This document shows positions 27,439-36,689 of a stretch of 64,000 bases of DNA, piece after piece. The notes under the pieces are model-generated. The model did not search any database, was not told where the DNA came from, and saw only the letters and a program-made list of their open reading frames with translations. The stretch's first letter is position 1. Each line of letters opens with the position of its first letter. Position numbers and translations under genes: made by a program. Source of the DNA: Lujinxingia sediminis (GTDB taxonomy: Bacteria > Myxococcota_A > Bradymonadia > Bradymonadales > Bradymonadaceae); the NCBI RefSeq assembly GCF_004005565.1, contig NZ_SADD01000006.1:62001-126000 (forward strand), given 5' to 3'.

Positions 27439-27915
27439 CCCTCCGGCGTGCTCTCGCGTGCGCCTCTCTCTGCGAAATCCCCCCGCAACATAGTTGTGTT
27501 TGAGCCGCCAACAGACTACACTGTTGGGGCTTTATCGTGCGCCGGGCACGACAAGCTGAGCTGTGCGTATTCGATGGAATGCGGCGCGTTCAGGCAGGGG
27601 TTACTCCCTCCTCGTAGCTCAGCGCTGTCGACTTGTCCAGCGCTCTCTAAGTCCTCCCAGCGCCGGTGGAATGTGCGTCCTCGCCATAGAGCCCAACGCT
27701 TGTGCCCCGAACCCCTCGGGAGACGCCAGACCCCGAGCGCTACGCCCGCGCTCATCCCGTTTGAAGATGTGACACCGGCCTGGCGAGTTGGGCCTGTGAG
27801 CATTTCGGCGGCGAATCGGCATCGTACAGGGCCCCAACCTCATCGCCTCGTTGAGCGATGGGATTGTCATTTGCAGGCCCTCGCCACACAGCCTCATTGG
27901 TAAGGAGAAGTCAAG
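27439..27915. other. Leader region upstream of cdnL
   Basis: 477 bp with no credible gene. Contains a perfect inverted repeat CCAACAG-N6-CTGTTGG at 27508-27527 that could be an operator or start-site hairpin. The remainder shows no hairpins, coding bias or ribosome site apart from the AAGGAGAAG serving cdnL. It is long for a bacterial promoter region, so it may include an untranslated leader. Confidence 0.6.
27508..27527. promoter_or_regulatory. Inverted repeat in the cdnL upstream region
   Basis: CCAACAG and CTGTTGG separated by six bases, about 390 bp before cdnL. Could be a repressor/activator site or an RNA hairpin; no further support. Confidence 0.3.
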
Positions 27916-28404
27916 GTGACCCCGTTTAAGGTTGGAGATAAGGCCGTCTACCCCGCACAGGGGGTGGCGGAGGTGGTGGGCATCGACACCAAAGAGATCA
28001 TGGGCACGAGCCAGACCTTCTACGTGTTGCGCGTGATGGACTCGGACAAGCGCATCATGATTCCGGTCAACAACGTCAAGAACGTTGGGCTGCGCAGCGT
28101 CATGACTCCCTCGGAGCTCGAGGAGGTCTATGACATTTTGCGTGAGCGTGACGTGGACTTGAACCAGCAGACCTGGAACCGGCGCTACCGCGCCTACCTG
28201 GAGAAGATCCAGACGGGCAGCCCCTACGAGATCGCCGCGGTGCTGCGTGACCTCAACCTGCTCAAGTTCCACAAAGCGTTGAGCTTCGGCGAGCGTAAGA
28301 TGCTCGATAAGGCGCGCCGCTTGCTGGTGCAGGAGATGGCCGTGGCCAAAGACGCCTCCGAGGAGGCGGTGATGGAAGAGCTCGAGCACATCTTCACGGC
28401 CTGA
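27916..28404 (+). CDS. cdnL: CarD-family transcription regulator CdnL
   Basis: 162-residue regulator that binds the RNA polymerase beta subunit through its N-terminal Tudor-like domain (FKVGDKAVYPAQGVAEVVGI) and stabilises open complexes at rRNA and growth promoters. The C-terminal helical DNA-contact domain includes LNQQTWNRRYRAYLEKI and FGERKMLDKARRLLVQE. Length matches Myxococcus CdnL (164). Starts with GTG, preceded by AAGGAGAAG. Alone in its transcription unit, with a terminator 70 bases after the stop. Confidence 0.95.
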   Translation: MTPFKVGDKAVYPAQGVAEVVGIDTKEIMGTSQTFYVLRVMDSDKRIMIPVNNVKNVGLRSVMTPSELEEVYDILRERDVDLNQQTWNRRYRAYLEKIQTGSPYEIAAVLRDLNLLKFHKALSFGERKMLDKARRLLVQEMAVAKDASEEAVMEELEHIFTA

Positions 28405-28474
28405 TGTTTCAGGCGATCCATCTGAGCCAGGGGCGCTTCGCCAGAGCCTCGGGTTGAGAGACGTTCGTAAGATG

Positions 28475-28514
28475 AAAAAAGGCCGGTGCCCCGAATGGGG
28501 CGCCGGCCTTTTTT
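28475..28514. terminator. Bidirectional intrinsic terminator
   Basis: AAAAAAGGCCGG(T)GCCCC, a short GAAT loop, and GGGGCGCCGGCC with a T-tract; lies between cdnL and the convergent Cys-rich lipoprotein gene. Confidence 0.92.
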
Positions 28515-28536
28515 GTGTCTGGATGCCTGCGATGGC

Positions 28537-29790
28537 TTAGAGGCCGCCCAGGACAAGGCAGATGCCAATCTCATTTTGGTCGCCGCCCGCCGGAACGCAG
28601 GGGGAGCCGTCGGTGCAGTCGTCGGCATTGAGTCGACAGAACTGCAGGCAGACCCCGTCGGCGTTGGGCTCAAAACTCCCCTCAACACAGAAGAGCGCGT
28701 CTTCACCGCAGGTTAATGCAGACGTGTCACAGGGGTCATTGGCCGAGGCATTGGCATTGGGGCCCGGGTTCATACACACACCCGTATTGGGGCCGGCCGG
28801 AAGGCAAACATCCTCGCCATCGCAGTCGCCATAACTTCCGAAGGGGCGGCATGAGGCGCGGCAGATGCCCTGGGCGCAGATAGCTCCGTCGGCGCAGCTG
28901 AAGGGCTCATCTTCGTCGCATTCCTCGCCAATCTCATTGTCATCGCTGGTGGGGACGCAGAGGCCATAGCCCCCGTCGTGTTCATAGGCCACGCACGTCA
29001 TGTCGTCGGTGGCGCAGCGATCGCCGCGCTCACAGTTGGAGAGGCAGACGCCGTTGGACTGGCCCTCTTCGATGTAGCAGTAGGTGTTGGGTGCCGGGCA
29101 GCTCGACGAGGGGTTGGAGCGATCGCCGGTGCAGATGCCCAGGCACGTCAGCTCGCCCTCGCCCTCCAGGTTGGTACAGATATAGCCGTTGGTGACCTGG
29201 CCTTCGACCTCGCAGGGCTGGTCCTGGAAGGTGCAGACCCGCGGATCGATGTCGATGCACTGGCATTCGTTGCAGATCTGGTTGTCGCCGCAGCCATCTT
29301 CACAGCAGGGGGCCTGCTCCCGTGGCAGGCACTCGCCACGCTCTCCGGCGCAGAACTCGTCGTCGGCGCAGTGGACCGGGACCCACACCGTCTGACCGTC
29401 GGGGGCGACGTCGCAGCGCAGTGAGGTTTGCTCATCGGCGCAGGTACGATCGCCCTGGTTGCAGGTTCCGGGGATGATGTCGCTGTCGGGCTCGAAGATG
29501 TCCGGCATGTCGCTATCCGGCACATCGGAGTCCGGAAGGTCGGCATCCGGAAGATCGCTATCTTGCTCATCGCTGTCGGGAAGGTCAGCGTCGGGAAGGT
29601 CGGCGTCGAGCGAGCTTGTCGGGCGGCAGCGACGCTGGGTGCAGACCAGCCCTTCGAGACAGTCGTCGTCGAAGCGGCACTCCTGACCGGGCTGTTGCTG
29701 TCGGGCCTCAAAGTCGATGCCGCAACCGGAGAGCACGAGCAGAAGGAGAGTAGTGGCTAGAGGCCACAGCGAGCGGGGGTGGAGGTTCAT
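28537..29790 (-). CDS. Cys-rich lipoprotein with DLPDSD-repeat linker
   Basis: 417-residue lipoprotein: signal LATTLLLLVLSGCGI, then a short Cys module (CRFDDDCLEGLVC) and a ~45-residue linker built from repeated PDADLPDSD units. The rest contains about 40 cysteines in spaced pairs (for example CADDEFCAGERGEC, CCEDGCGDNQICNECQC), typical of disulfide-stabilised adhesive or stalk modules in this group. Start is the ATG at 29790, which fits the signal peptide; the frame is open upstream to 29910. Function unknown, surface-exposed. Confidence 0.8.
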   Translation of the reverse strand: MNLHPRSLWPLATTLLLLVLSGCGIDFEARQQQPGQECRFDDDCLEGLVCTQRRCRPTSSLDADLPDADLPDSDEQDSDLPDADLPDSDVPDSDMPDIFEPDSDIIPGTCNQGDRTCADEQTSLRCDVAPDGQTVWVPVHCADDEFCAGERGECLPREQAPCCEDGCGDNQICNECQCIDIDPRVCTFQDQPCEVEGQVTNGYICTNLEGEGELTCLGICTGDRSNPSSSCPAPNTYCYIEEGQSNGVCLSNCERGDRCATDDMTCVAYEHDGGYGLCVPTSDDNEIGEECDEDEPFSCADGAICAQGICRASCRPFGSYGDCDGEDVCLPAGPNTGVCMNPGPNANASANDPCDTSALTCGEDALFCVEGSFEPNADGVCLQFCRLNADDCTDGSPCVPAGGDQNEIGICLVLGGL

Positions 29791-30025
29791 AAGAAAATCC
29801 AGAGAAGATGCGCGCGCAGGTGCGAGGGACATCAGATCGTGGTGGCTGGCGCGCGGCGGTCCGAGGGTATCTTCGTGGTTGTAGTACAGTGTGGGACGTG
29901 ACGCAAACAATCGAGTGCGCGATAGGCTCGACGGGGGCGGGGCGGGGCTCTAGTCTGCGTGTCGAATCCGATGAGGTTGGTGCCGGTAGAGAGGGCGTCC
30001 CCCGAGTGGGGCTGGCGAGGTTGAT

Positions 30026-32233
30026 GTGGTCTTTTTGTTTACACTCACGATCTTTTTGAGCGCGCTCTTGCTCTTTATGGTCCAGCCGATGGCCGGCAAA
30101 ATGCTGCTGCCCTCGTTGGGAGGCACCCCCGGGGTGTGGAACACCTGCATGATGTTCTTTCAGGCGGTGTTGCTGTTGGGCTACCTCTGGGCCCACGGGG
30201 TGTCGCGTCTGCGGGCACTGCCGCAGCTTCTTTTGCACGGCGTGCTTCTTGTTGTGGCGCTGGTGGCGCTGCCCTTGAGCATGGATCGGATGGCGCTCAG
30301 CAGTCCGCTTTTGAATGCTTACCCGAACCTCTGGTTGCTCGCGGCGTTGGGGCTTGGCGCAGGGCTTCCTTTTCTGGCGCTCTCGACGACCTCACCCTTG
30401 ATTCAGGCCTGGTTTGCCAGGCTGAATCACCGGCGCTCCTCCGACCCCTATTTTCTGTATGCAGCGAGTAACGGGGGGAGTTTGCTGGCGCTTCTGGGCT
30501 ATCCGCTGCTGGTGGAACCGGTGTTCGGGGTGAGCGCACAGGCCTCGCTGTGGAGCGGGAGCTTTGTGGTGTTGGTGCTGCTGCTCGTGGTGTGCGGGGT
30601 GGTCACACTCAAGGGGGCACCGGGGTATCGGGCCGCACCCGTATCAGAAACTGTGCCTGCGGCTGACGTGGCACCGGCGGCCGCCGGGGCAATGCGTACG
30701 CCTGAGGTGAACGCAGGGCAGAAGGGGCTGTGGACGCTTTATGCCTTTGTGCCCTCCAGTCTGATGCTGGGGGTAACGACGTATATCAGCACCGATGTGG
30801 CGGCGTTTCCGCTGCTGTGGGTGATTCCTCTGGCGCTCTACACCGGCTCGTTCATCGTGGTGTTTTCGGCCTGGCGCCTGAACCTCTCGGGGATCGGGCG
30901 AGTGATGAGCCTGATTGGCACGGCGCTTTTGGTGGCGTGGATTATGGGGGCGACGCATCCGGCGTGGCTGCTTTTGCCGCTGCACATCCTCTTCTTTGGG
31001 TTGGCGGCGCTGATGGTGCACGGGAGGCTGGCGGCGGCGCGGCCGGCGACCAGGCACCTGACGAGTTTTTACCTCTACATGTCGATCGGGGGCTTGCTGG
31101 GCGGAGTGTTCAACTCGCTTGTGGCGCCGATGGTCTTTGACCGGGTCTGGGAATACCCGCTGATGATCATTGTGGCGTGTGCGTTGCGCCCGCAGTCGTT
31201 TGCCGACAGGGCTGATCCGGAGCGCCGGTGGAAACAGGCCGCCCCGGGGGTTGCGACTGCGCTGATGGTGGTGAGCATGGTGACGCTGGAGCGCCTTGAT
31301 GTGGTGATGAGCCAGGCCACGGCAGTGATCTTCTTCGGGATTCCGGCGGTGGTGGCTTACAGTCAGGTCGAGCGTCCGCGCAGGCTGGGGCTGGGGCTGA
31401 TGGGGGTGCTGGTGGCGACGTCGTTTTTTGGCGGTACGCTGGGGCAGGTGGTCTTTAAGGAGCGCTCCTTCTTCGGGACGGTGCAGATGGTGGAGACGCC
31501 CGAGCTCTACCAGATGATGCACGGGGGCACGGTGCACGGGCAGGTCATCAAAGACGAGGCGGGCTGTTCGCCACTGGCCTACTACCATCCCGAGGGGCCG
31601 ACCGGGGCGATTGTTGAGCTCTACCAGCGCTCGGCGCTCTCGCCGCGTATTGCGGTGTTGGGGCTGGGCCTGGGGGCGCACGCCTGCTATGCGCGCCCCA
31701 CCGACGCGATGACTTTTTATGAGCTCGATCCCACGGTGGTGGAGGTGGCGCAGCGTTTCGGTCCGGTGACGCGCTCGCAGGCCCGGGAGCTGCGTTTTGT
31801 GGTGGGCGATGCTCGGATTCAGCTGGAGCAGGACGAGGTGGAGCCCTACGGCATGATGATCGTCGATGCGTTTAGCTCCGATGCGATTCCCATTCATCTT
31901 CTCACGGTGGAGGCCTTCGGTCTTTACCGTGAGAAGATGCAGCCGGGCGGGGTTCTGGCGGTGCATATCTCCAATCGTTATTTCGATCTGGAGCCGGTGC
32001 TGCGCGGCCTGGCCGAGGCCCATGGGCTTGAGCTGCGCCTCTGGGATGATCTGGAATTGAGCGACGCTCAGCTCGCCGGTGGACGGCAGAGCTCGACCTG
32101 GGCTGTGATGACGAACGATGCGGCGAAGATCGAGGTGTTGGAGGCGCTTGAGGCAAGCTGGCGGCCCTCCACCGGGCCCGCGCTGGTGTGGACGGATGAC
32201 CACGCCAACGTGCTCAGCGCCTGGCGGCGCTGA
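30026..32233 (+). CDS. Fused membrane transporter-like / spermidine synthase-like protein
   Basis: 735-residue inner-membrane protein. Residues 1-~480 form about 12 or more hydrophobic helices (opening VFLFTLTIFLSALLLFMVQPMAGKMLLPSLGG, typical of the fused MFS/spermidine synthase family); residues ~500-735 form a class I methyltransferase/aminopropyltransferase domain with IAVLGLGLGAHACYA, the acidic FYELDPTVVEVAQRF and MMIVDAFSSDAIPIHLLT. The family is widespread but its reaction is not established. GTG start with GAGG 6 bases upstream. Divergent from the Cys-rich lipoprotein gene. Confidence 0.85.
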   Translation: MVFLFTLTIFLSALLLFMVQPMAGKMLLPSLGGTPGVWNTCMMFFQAVLLLGYLWAHGVSRLRALPQLLLHGVLLVVALVALPLSMDRMALSSPLLNAYPNLWLLAALGLGAGLPFLALSTTSPLIQAWFARLNHRRSSDPYFLYAASNGGSLLALLGYPLLVEPVFGVSAQASLWSGSFVVLVLLLVVCGVVTLKGAPGYRAAPVSETVPAADVAPAAAGAMRTPEVNAGQKGLWTLYAFVPSSLMLGVTTYISTDVAAFPLLWVIPLALYTGSFIVVFSAWRLNLSGIGRVMSLIGTALLVAWIMGATHPAWLLLPLHILFFGLAALMVHGRLAAARPATRHLTSFYLYMSIGGLLGGVFNSLVAPMVFDRVWEYPLMIIVACALRPQSFADRADPERRWKQAAPGVATALMVVSMVTLERLDVVMSQATAVIFFGIPAVVAYSQVERPRRLGLGLMGVLVATSFFGGTLGQVVFKERSFFGTVQMVETPELYQMMHGGTVHGQVIKDEAGCSPLAYYHPEGPTGAIVELYQRSALSPRIAVLGLGLGAHACYARPTDAMTFYELDPTVVEVAQRFGPVTRSQARELRFVVGDARIQLEQDEVEPYGMMIVDAFSSDAIPIHLLTVEAFGLYREKMQPGGVLAVHISNRYFDLEPVLRGLAEAHGLELRLWDDLELSDAQLAGGRQSSTWAVMTNDAAKIEVLEALEASWRPSTGPALVWTDDHANVLSAWRR

Positions 32234-32246
32234 ACACTGCCTTCTG

Positions 32247-32275
32247 TGGCCGGGCCGTTGTCTTCGACCCGGCCA
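32247..32275 (+). terminator. Possible terminator hairpin without U-tract
   Basis: TGGCCGGG (32247-32254) pairs with CCCGGCCA (32268-32275) just after the membrane/synthase-like gene. The absence of a T-run makes termination uncertain. Confidence 0.35.
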
Positions 32276-32338
32276 TCTGCTAGAAGGCGGGGGTTGTGTA
32301 CGGTGCCATCGATCACCCTGTAGATAAGCGAGAGACGC

Positions 32339-32935
32339 TTGAAAAAGCCCTTCCCACAGCTGCTCGTGATCGTGCTCTTCGGGGCCACAATCCTCGGGGG
32401 CGCGCTCGGTTGTGCCGGCTCCAAAGAGGCCGAGGTGGTCGATGAGGGGCCTGCCACGCTCAGTGAGCAGCGCGCTCGCGGAGGCAACCTCTCGCGTGCC
32501 GGTCTCACCCCGGAGCTGGCCGATCTCAACGGCGATGATACTCCCGATCAGTGGGTTTTGCGCGATGCGCAGGAGCGAGTGGTGCGGGTGGAGCGCGACC
32601 TGAGCTTTAACGGGCAGGTCGACCTCTGGCAGCACTACAATGAGGCTGAAGAGGTCATCGAAGAAGAGATGGACCTGGATCTCGACGGTCGCATCGACAT
32701 GATCACCTTCTACGAGAAGGGCAAGGTGACTCGTCGGAAGTTGACGATGGGCTTTGATGGCACCTTCCCCATTGAGAAGTTCTACGACGGCGAGGAGCGT
32801 CTGCTTCGCGTCGAGCGCGATGAAGACGGCGACGGCCGACCCAACGTCTGGGAGTATTACGAAAATGGCGAGCGGGCGCGTATCGGCTGGGATACCTCCG
32901 GTGATGGTCAGCCGGATACCTTCGATCAGCTCTGA
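32339..32935 (+). CDS. Lipoprotein with four EF-hand-like DxDGD loops
   Basis: 198-residue lipoprotein from a TTG start (KKPFPQLLVIVLFGATILGGALGCAGS). Four acidic loops of the calcium-binding DxDxDGxxD type are evenly spaced: DLNGDDTPDQW, DLDLDGRIDM, DEDGDGRPNVW and DTSGDGQPDTF, each followed by a short aromatic strand (WEYYENGER). This repeated pattern occurs in exported myxobacterial proteins that use calcium to fold. GAGAG precedes the start. Probably binds Ca2+ at the cell surface; role unknown. Confidence 0.8.
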   Translation: MKKPFPQLLVIVLFGATILGGALGCAGSKEAEVVDEGPATLSEQRARGGNLSRAGLTPELADLNGDDTPDQWVLRDAQERVVRVERDLSFNGQVDLWQHYNEAEEVIEEEMDLDLDGRIDMITFYEKGKVTRRKLTMGFDGTFPIEKFYDGEERLLRVERDEDGDGRPNVWEYYENGERARIGWDTSGDGQPDTFDQL

Positions 32936-33043
32936 GCGTCTGGCCTGATAGGCCGCCCGCGCGCTGGATGCGCGCGGATCTCCAGCAACGAATGAGGCTG
33001 CGCCGCCTGATGTTAAGGCGGCGCAAGCGTTGAGGCAGTATAG

Positions 33044-34015
33044 ATGTACCGCGTCGAACAGGTGTTGGTCCCCCTGGACTTTTCCAACTTCAGTCGCAGC
33101 GCGCTGGCGCTTGCAAAGGCGCTGGGCGGTGAGAATCCGGCGCGCGTGCAGCTGGGACATGCTCTGGAGCCGATGGCTCCCTATATGCGTCGGGTGCTCT
33201 TCCCCTATGCGGCGCTCGGCGAAGACGACCGGGCCTTTGAGGCCGAGCTTGTCGAGGAGGCCCGCGCAGAGCTTGAACGTCGTTTTGAGCTCGATGATAA
33301 GCTGCGCCGTCGTCTGGTCTCGGAGCCGGTCGTCGAGATCGGGCCGAGTCGCCAGGTGGTCGGCGAGTGGACGTCTCGCTTTGACGTCGAGGCGATTGTG
33401 ATGGGGGCCTATGGCGAGAGCGGGCTTGTCTCGGAGGGGCTCGGGGCGACGGCGCGTCGCGTGTTGCAGACGTCGAGCAGGCCGGTGATTCTGGTGCGTC
33501 AGCATGATCCGCGTCCACAACTCAAGCGAATCGTAGTGGCGCTCGATCTGGAGCCGAGCAGTGCCGGGGTGCTGGAGGTGGCGCTGGGCATGGCCTTGCA
33601 GCACGGGTGCGGGCTGGAACTTCTTTTTGTGCTGCCCTCGCCGTTGGCCGCCGACAGCGCCGGGCTTTTAAAGAGCCAGGTTAAGTTCGATGAACGTCAG
33701 GCCCGCGGGCGTCTGAAGGGCAAGATCGAGGCGCTCTTTGAGCGAACGATTGAGGCGGTGGAGGTTCCCTTCCCGCAACGCGATCAGGCCCGCAAGCTCA
33801 CCGATAATACGCGGGTGGAGAGTGGGGAGCCGGCCTCCGAGATCGTGCGCCGCGCCTACGAGAGTGATGCGGATCTGGTGGTGGTTGGAGCGCGCTCCCG
33901 TGCTGGAGGCGGCGGTCTGGGATCGGTCGCGGAGGCGGTGGCGCGTCGGGCGAGTTGCCATGTGATGGTGGTGCCGCCGGCGGCGCAGACGACGCCCTTG
34001 ACCCGCGACGACTAA
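33044..34015 (+). CDS. Tandem universal stress protein (two Usp domains)
   Basis: 323-residue cytoplasmic protein with two UspA-like domains. Domain 1 (1-~150) opens QVLVPLDFSNFSRSALALAK and ends with the nucleotide-loop pattern GAYGESGLVSEGLGATARRV; domain 2 (~160-323) opens RIVVALDLEPSSAGVL and ends GARSRAGGGGLGSVAEAV. Both retain a Gly-rich G-2x-G-9x-G-(S/T)-like segment, so ATP binding is possible, more clearly in domain 2. Likely stress-related; no partner nearby. Confidence 0.88.
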   Translation: MYRVEQVLVPLDFSNFSRSALALAKALGGENPARVQLGHALEPMAPYMRRVLFPYAALGEDDRAFEAELVEEARAELERRFELDDKLRRRLVSEPVVEIGPSRQVVGEWTSRFDVEAIVMGAYGESGLVSEGLGATARRVLQTSSRPVILVRQHDPRPQLKRIVVALDLEPSSAGVLEVALGMALQHGCGLELLFVLPSPLAADSAGLLKSQVKFDERQARGRLKGKIEALFERTIEAVEVPFPQRDQARKLTDNTRVESGEPASEIVRRAYESDADLVVVGARSRAGGGGLGSVAEAVARRASCHVMVVPPAAQTTPLTRDD

Positions 34016-34062
34016 TGGACGTCAGTCTGTGAGAAGGTCTTTCGAAGACCGATGTGAGACAT

Positions 34063-34097
34063 AAAAAACCGCGCTCCGGTCGGAGCGCGGTTTTTTT
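34063..34097. terminator. Bidirectional intrinsic terminator
   Basis: AAAAAACCGCGCTCC, a GGTC loop and GGAGCGCGGTTTTTTT between the Usp gene and the convergent etfA. It would end both transcripts. Confidence 0.93.
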
Positions 34098-34129
34098 ATG
34101 GCTGCCTTTAGCTGCGGGCGACCTGTTTT

Positions 34130-34178
34130 GCGGAACATCCTGAGGATGTTCGCAGCAGGCGGCTCAACGCCGCCTGCT
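34130..34178 (-). other. Two adjacent hairpins downstream of etfA
   Basis: Stem 1: GCGGAACATCC-TGA-GGATGTTCGC (34130-34153). Stem 2: AGCAGGCGGC-TCAAC-GCCGCCTGCT (34154-34178). They lie in the etfA 3' untranslated region before the terminator and may stabilise the transcript end against exonucleases. Confidence 0.6.
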
Positions 34179-34189
34179 TAAAGCTCACA

Positions 34190-35155
34190 TCACACGATGG
34201 ACTTGAGCTTCTCGGTGAGTGCCGGGACGATCTCGAACGCGTCGCCCACCAGGCCGTAGTCGGCGACCTGGAAGATGGGGGCGTCGGCGTCTTTGTTGAT
34301 CGCCACGATGGTCTTGGAGCCCTTCATGCCGGCCAGGTGCTGGATGGCACCGCTGATGGCCACGGCGAAGTAGAGGTCGGGGGCGACGACCTTACCGGTC
34401 TGGCCGATCTGCCAGTCGTTGGGGGCGTAGCCGCTGTCGACGGCAGCGCGGCTGGCGCCGACGGCACCGCCGAGGGTATCGGCCAGGTCCATGATCATCT
34501 GGAAGTTCTCGCCAGACTTGAGACCGCGACCACCGGCGACGACCACAGCCGCGTCGGTAAGCTCGGGGCGCTCGCTCTTGACCTGATCGAAGGAGACGAA
34601 CTCCGCGTTGTCGGAGGCGGCCACGCCGGCGTCAAACGCTTCGACGGCAGCAGCGTCGCCTTCGGCGGGGGCTTCGAAGTCGGTGGTGCGCACGGTGACG
34701 ACCTTGACCGGGGTCACAACTTCGACGGTGGTCAGGACGTTGCCGGCCCAGAGCGGACGGCGGAACTTGATGCCCCCGTCGTCGAAGACGGCGATGGCGT
34801 CGGAGACCATTCCGGCGTCGAGTTTGGCAGCCACGCGCGGCAACAGGTCTTTGCCGGTGGTGCTCGAGGGGGCGGCGACGACGGTGGCGCCGATGGCCTG
34901 AGCAGCCTTCACCACGGCCGGAGCGTAGGTTTCAGCCAGGTAGTTTTCAAAGACGGGGCTGTTGGCGTAGTGCACTTTGCTCACGCCGTATTTGGCGACT
35001 TCGCCAGCAACGGCGTCGACGCCGTTGCCCAGCACGAGCACGTGAACCTCACCGCCGGTCAGGGCTGCAGCCTGGCTGGCGAAGGTGATGGTGGGGAGGG
35101 TCACTTTACGAAGCTTCCCGTCGATATGTTCGGCGACAACGAGTACGTTGGCCAT
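34190..35155 (-). CDS. etfA: Electron transfer flavoprotein alpha subunit
   Basis: 321-residue subunit that binds FAD and passes electrons from acyl-CoA dehydrogenases to the quinone pool via ETF:quinone oxidoreductase. The C-terminal FAD-binding domain is complete: [64 protein letters not shown]. It follows etfB by 87 bp in the TetR-etfB-etfA operon. Length is typical. Confidence 0.97.
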   Translation of the reverse strand: MANVLVVAEHIDGKLRKVTLPTITFASQAAALTGGEVHVLVLGNGVDAVAGEVAKYGVSKVHYANSPVFENYLAETYAPAVVKAAQAIGATVVAAPSSTTGKDLLPRVAAKLDAGMVSDAIAVFDDGGIKFRRPLWAGNVLTTVEVVTPVKVVTVRTTDFEAPAEGDAAAVEAFDAGVAASDNAEFVSFDQVKSERPELTDAAVVVAGGRGLKSGENFQMIMDLADTLGGAVGASRAAVDSGYAPNDWQIGQTGKVVAPDLYFAVAISGAIQHLAGMKGSKTIVAINKDADAPIFQVADYGLVGDAFEIVPALTEKLKSIV

Positions 35156-35242
35156 GGGGGTTCCTCACATGCAAAAGGTAAAAACCAGTGGAGATCCTTG
35201 CGACGCATCACCCGGCACCAGCGGCCAGGGGAGGCGAGCGTC

Positions 35243-35989
35243 TTAGAGGACCTTGGCCTTGTTCTTGAGACGGTCAATGAGGGTATCGATATCCTCAACG
35301 ATCTCGCCGGCTTCGCGCTCTTCGGGGGCTTCAAAGAGAAGGACGTTGACCTTGTTGGCCGTGTCCACACCCAGGTCGGAGGGGGTGAGGGTCTCCAGGG
35401 GCTTGCGCTTGGCCTTCATGATGCCCGGGAGGCTGGCGTAGCGCGGCTCGTTGAGGCGCAGGTCGGCGGTGACAATCGCCGGCAGCTTGACGCGCTTGGT
35501 GGCGGTGCCGCCGTCAACTTCGCGGCCCACGGTGGCCCAGCCATCGGCAACTTCCAGGCTGTAGGCGAAGGTGGCCTGGGGGTAGTCCAGGTAGGATGCC
35601 AGGATCTGACCGGTCTGGTTGCGGTCGCTGTCGACGGCCTGCTTGCCCATCACGACAATGTCGGGGGACTCGCGGCGGATGACCTCAGCGAGCACGCGGG
35701 CGACCGCGTCGCTGTCGAGATCTTCATCGGTCTCGACCAGGATGCCGCGGTCGGCGCCCATGGCCATCGCCGTGCGGATTTCTTTGGTGGCCGCCGAGGG
35801 GCCCACCGAAACGACCACGATCTCGCCGCCGTGAGTTTCTTTGAGCTTGATGGCTTCCTCGACGCCGTACTCGTCGAAGGAGTTCATCTTGTACTCGACG
35901 CCGTCGGTGACAACGCCGCTCTGGTCGGGCTTGATCTTGACCTTCATGTCCGGGTCGGTAACCCGCTTAACAGTCGTGAGAATCTTCAC
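35243..35989 (-). CDS. etfB: Electron transfer flavoprotein beta subunit
   Basis: 248-residue partner of EtfA. Signatures: KILTTVKRVTDPDMKVKI, NSFDEYGVEEAIKLKE, PDIVVMGKQAVDSDRNQTGQ and EVDGGTATKRVKLPAIVTADLRLNEPRYASLP, which matches the ETF-beta signature region. Lies 32 bp after the TetR-type regulator stop and is presumably co-transcribed, so it should be controlled by the operator at 36690. Confidence 0.97.
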   Translation of the reverse strand: MKILTTVKRVTDPDMKVKIKPDQSGVVTDGVEYKMNSFDEYGVEEAIKLKETHGGEIVVVSVGPSAATKEIRTAMAMGADRGILVETDEDLDSDAVARVLAEVIRRESPDIVVMGKQAVDSDRNQTGQILASYLDYPQATFAYSLEVADGWATVGREVDGGTATKRVKLPAIVTADLRLNEPRYASLPGIMKAKRKPLETLTPSDLGVDTANKVNVLLFEAPEEREAGEIVEDIDTLIDRLKNKAKVL

Positions 35990-36021
35990 GTTCAGCCTCC
36001 TAAAATAGGGAGTAAGGGTGG

Positions 36022-36648
36022 TTAATCCATCGTGGGGTGTTCGCGCACGATCAGCCCGTCGATGATCATCGTCGAGATCTGTTCGGCCTCGTCTCTGACG
36101 TCGGTGGGGGCGCTGCGCGATAGGGTGAACTGCAAGAGGACTTCGTCGAGCGCGCCGAAGAGCGCGCGACCGACAAGCCTGCTGTCCAGATCGGTGCGGA
36201 AGATGCCCTCATTCTGGCCCTGGTCAATCAGGCTCTGAAGGATCTTCAGATAATCGGCAAACTTGGGGTTTTTATACTCTTTGACAAACTTTGAGCTCTG
36301 GCGCAGCTCTACGGTGATGAACTCGGCCAGATCGCGGTCTTCAACGGCCAGTCGGAAGTGCAGATGCACAAAGGCTTTGATGCGCTCAATCACTCCGCCA
36401 TCGACCGCGTCGAGCTCGGTCTGCAGGCGAGCGATGATCCACTCCATGCGGTCTTCGAAGAGGGAGATGAGCAGGTCATCTTTATTCTTGAAGTAGAGGT
36501 AGATCGTACCGTCGGCGACCCCGGCCTCGCTGGCGATCTCGGAGACGCGGGTGTTGTAGAAGCCTTTTTTGGCAAACGCACGCAGCGCGCCTTCTAAGAT
36601 GCGCTCGCGTTTCTCGGAGCTGCCGCGCTGCTTTTCAGAATCTGCCAT
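36022..36648 (-). CDS. TetR-family regulator, FadR-like
   Basis: 208-residue repressor. The N-terminal HTH reads ILEGALRAFAKKGFYNTRVSEI...AGVADGTIYLYFKNKDDLL, the typical TetR DNA-binding helix-turn-helix, and the C-terminal domain (from FVHLHFRLAVEDRDLAEFI) fits the YsiA/FadR subgroup that senses acyl-CoA. Gene order with etfB-etfA supports control of beta-oxidation electron transfer, and an operator-like palindrome sits upstream. Start is the ATG at 36648 (MADSEKQ); the frame is open to 36705, but that would place the start within the operator. Confidence 0.9.
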   Translation of the reverse strand: MADSEKQRGSSEKRERILEGALRAFAKKGFYNTRVSEIASEAGVADGTIYLYFKNKDDLLISLFEDRMEWIIARLQTELDAVDGGVIERIKAFVHLHFRLAVEDRDLAEFITVELRQSSKFVKEYKNPKFADYLKILQSLIDQGQNEGIFRTDLDSRLVGRALFGALDEVLLQFTLSRSAPTDVRDEAEQISTMIIDGLIVREHPTMD

Positions 36649-36689
36649 AGAGACCAGATCTCGTAAGGGATGGACGGGCGTGAGAGACG

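Noticed and set aside
27448-27903. 151-codon frame upstream of cdnL and the overlapping minus-strand frame
   Set aside because: No ribosome site, odd Arg/Pro/Ser composition, no recognisable fold; probably leader or promoter sequence.
30644-33604. 986-codon open frame on the minus strand
   Set aside because: It runs antisense to the membrane/synthase-like, EF-hand-like and Usp genes; Arg/His/Gln-rich composition and no start signal indicate a shadow.
34337-36025. 562-codon open frame opposite etfA and etfB
   Set aside because: Antisense shadow of two clear ETF genes; composition is Gly/Asp/His-biased.
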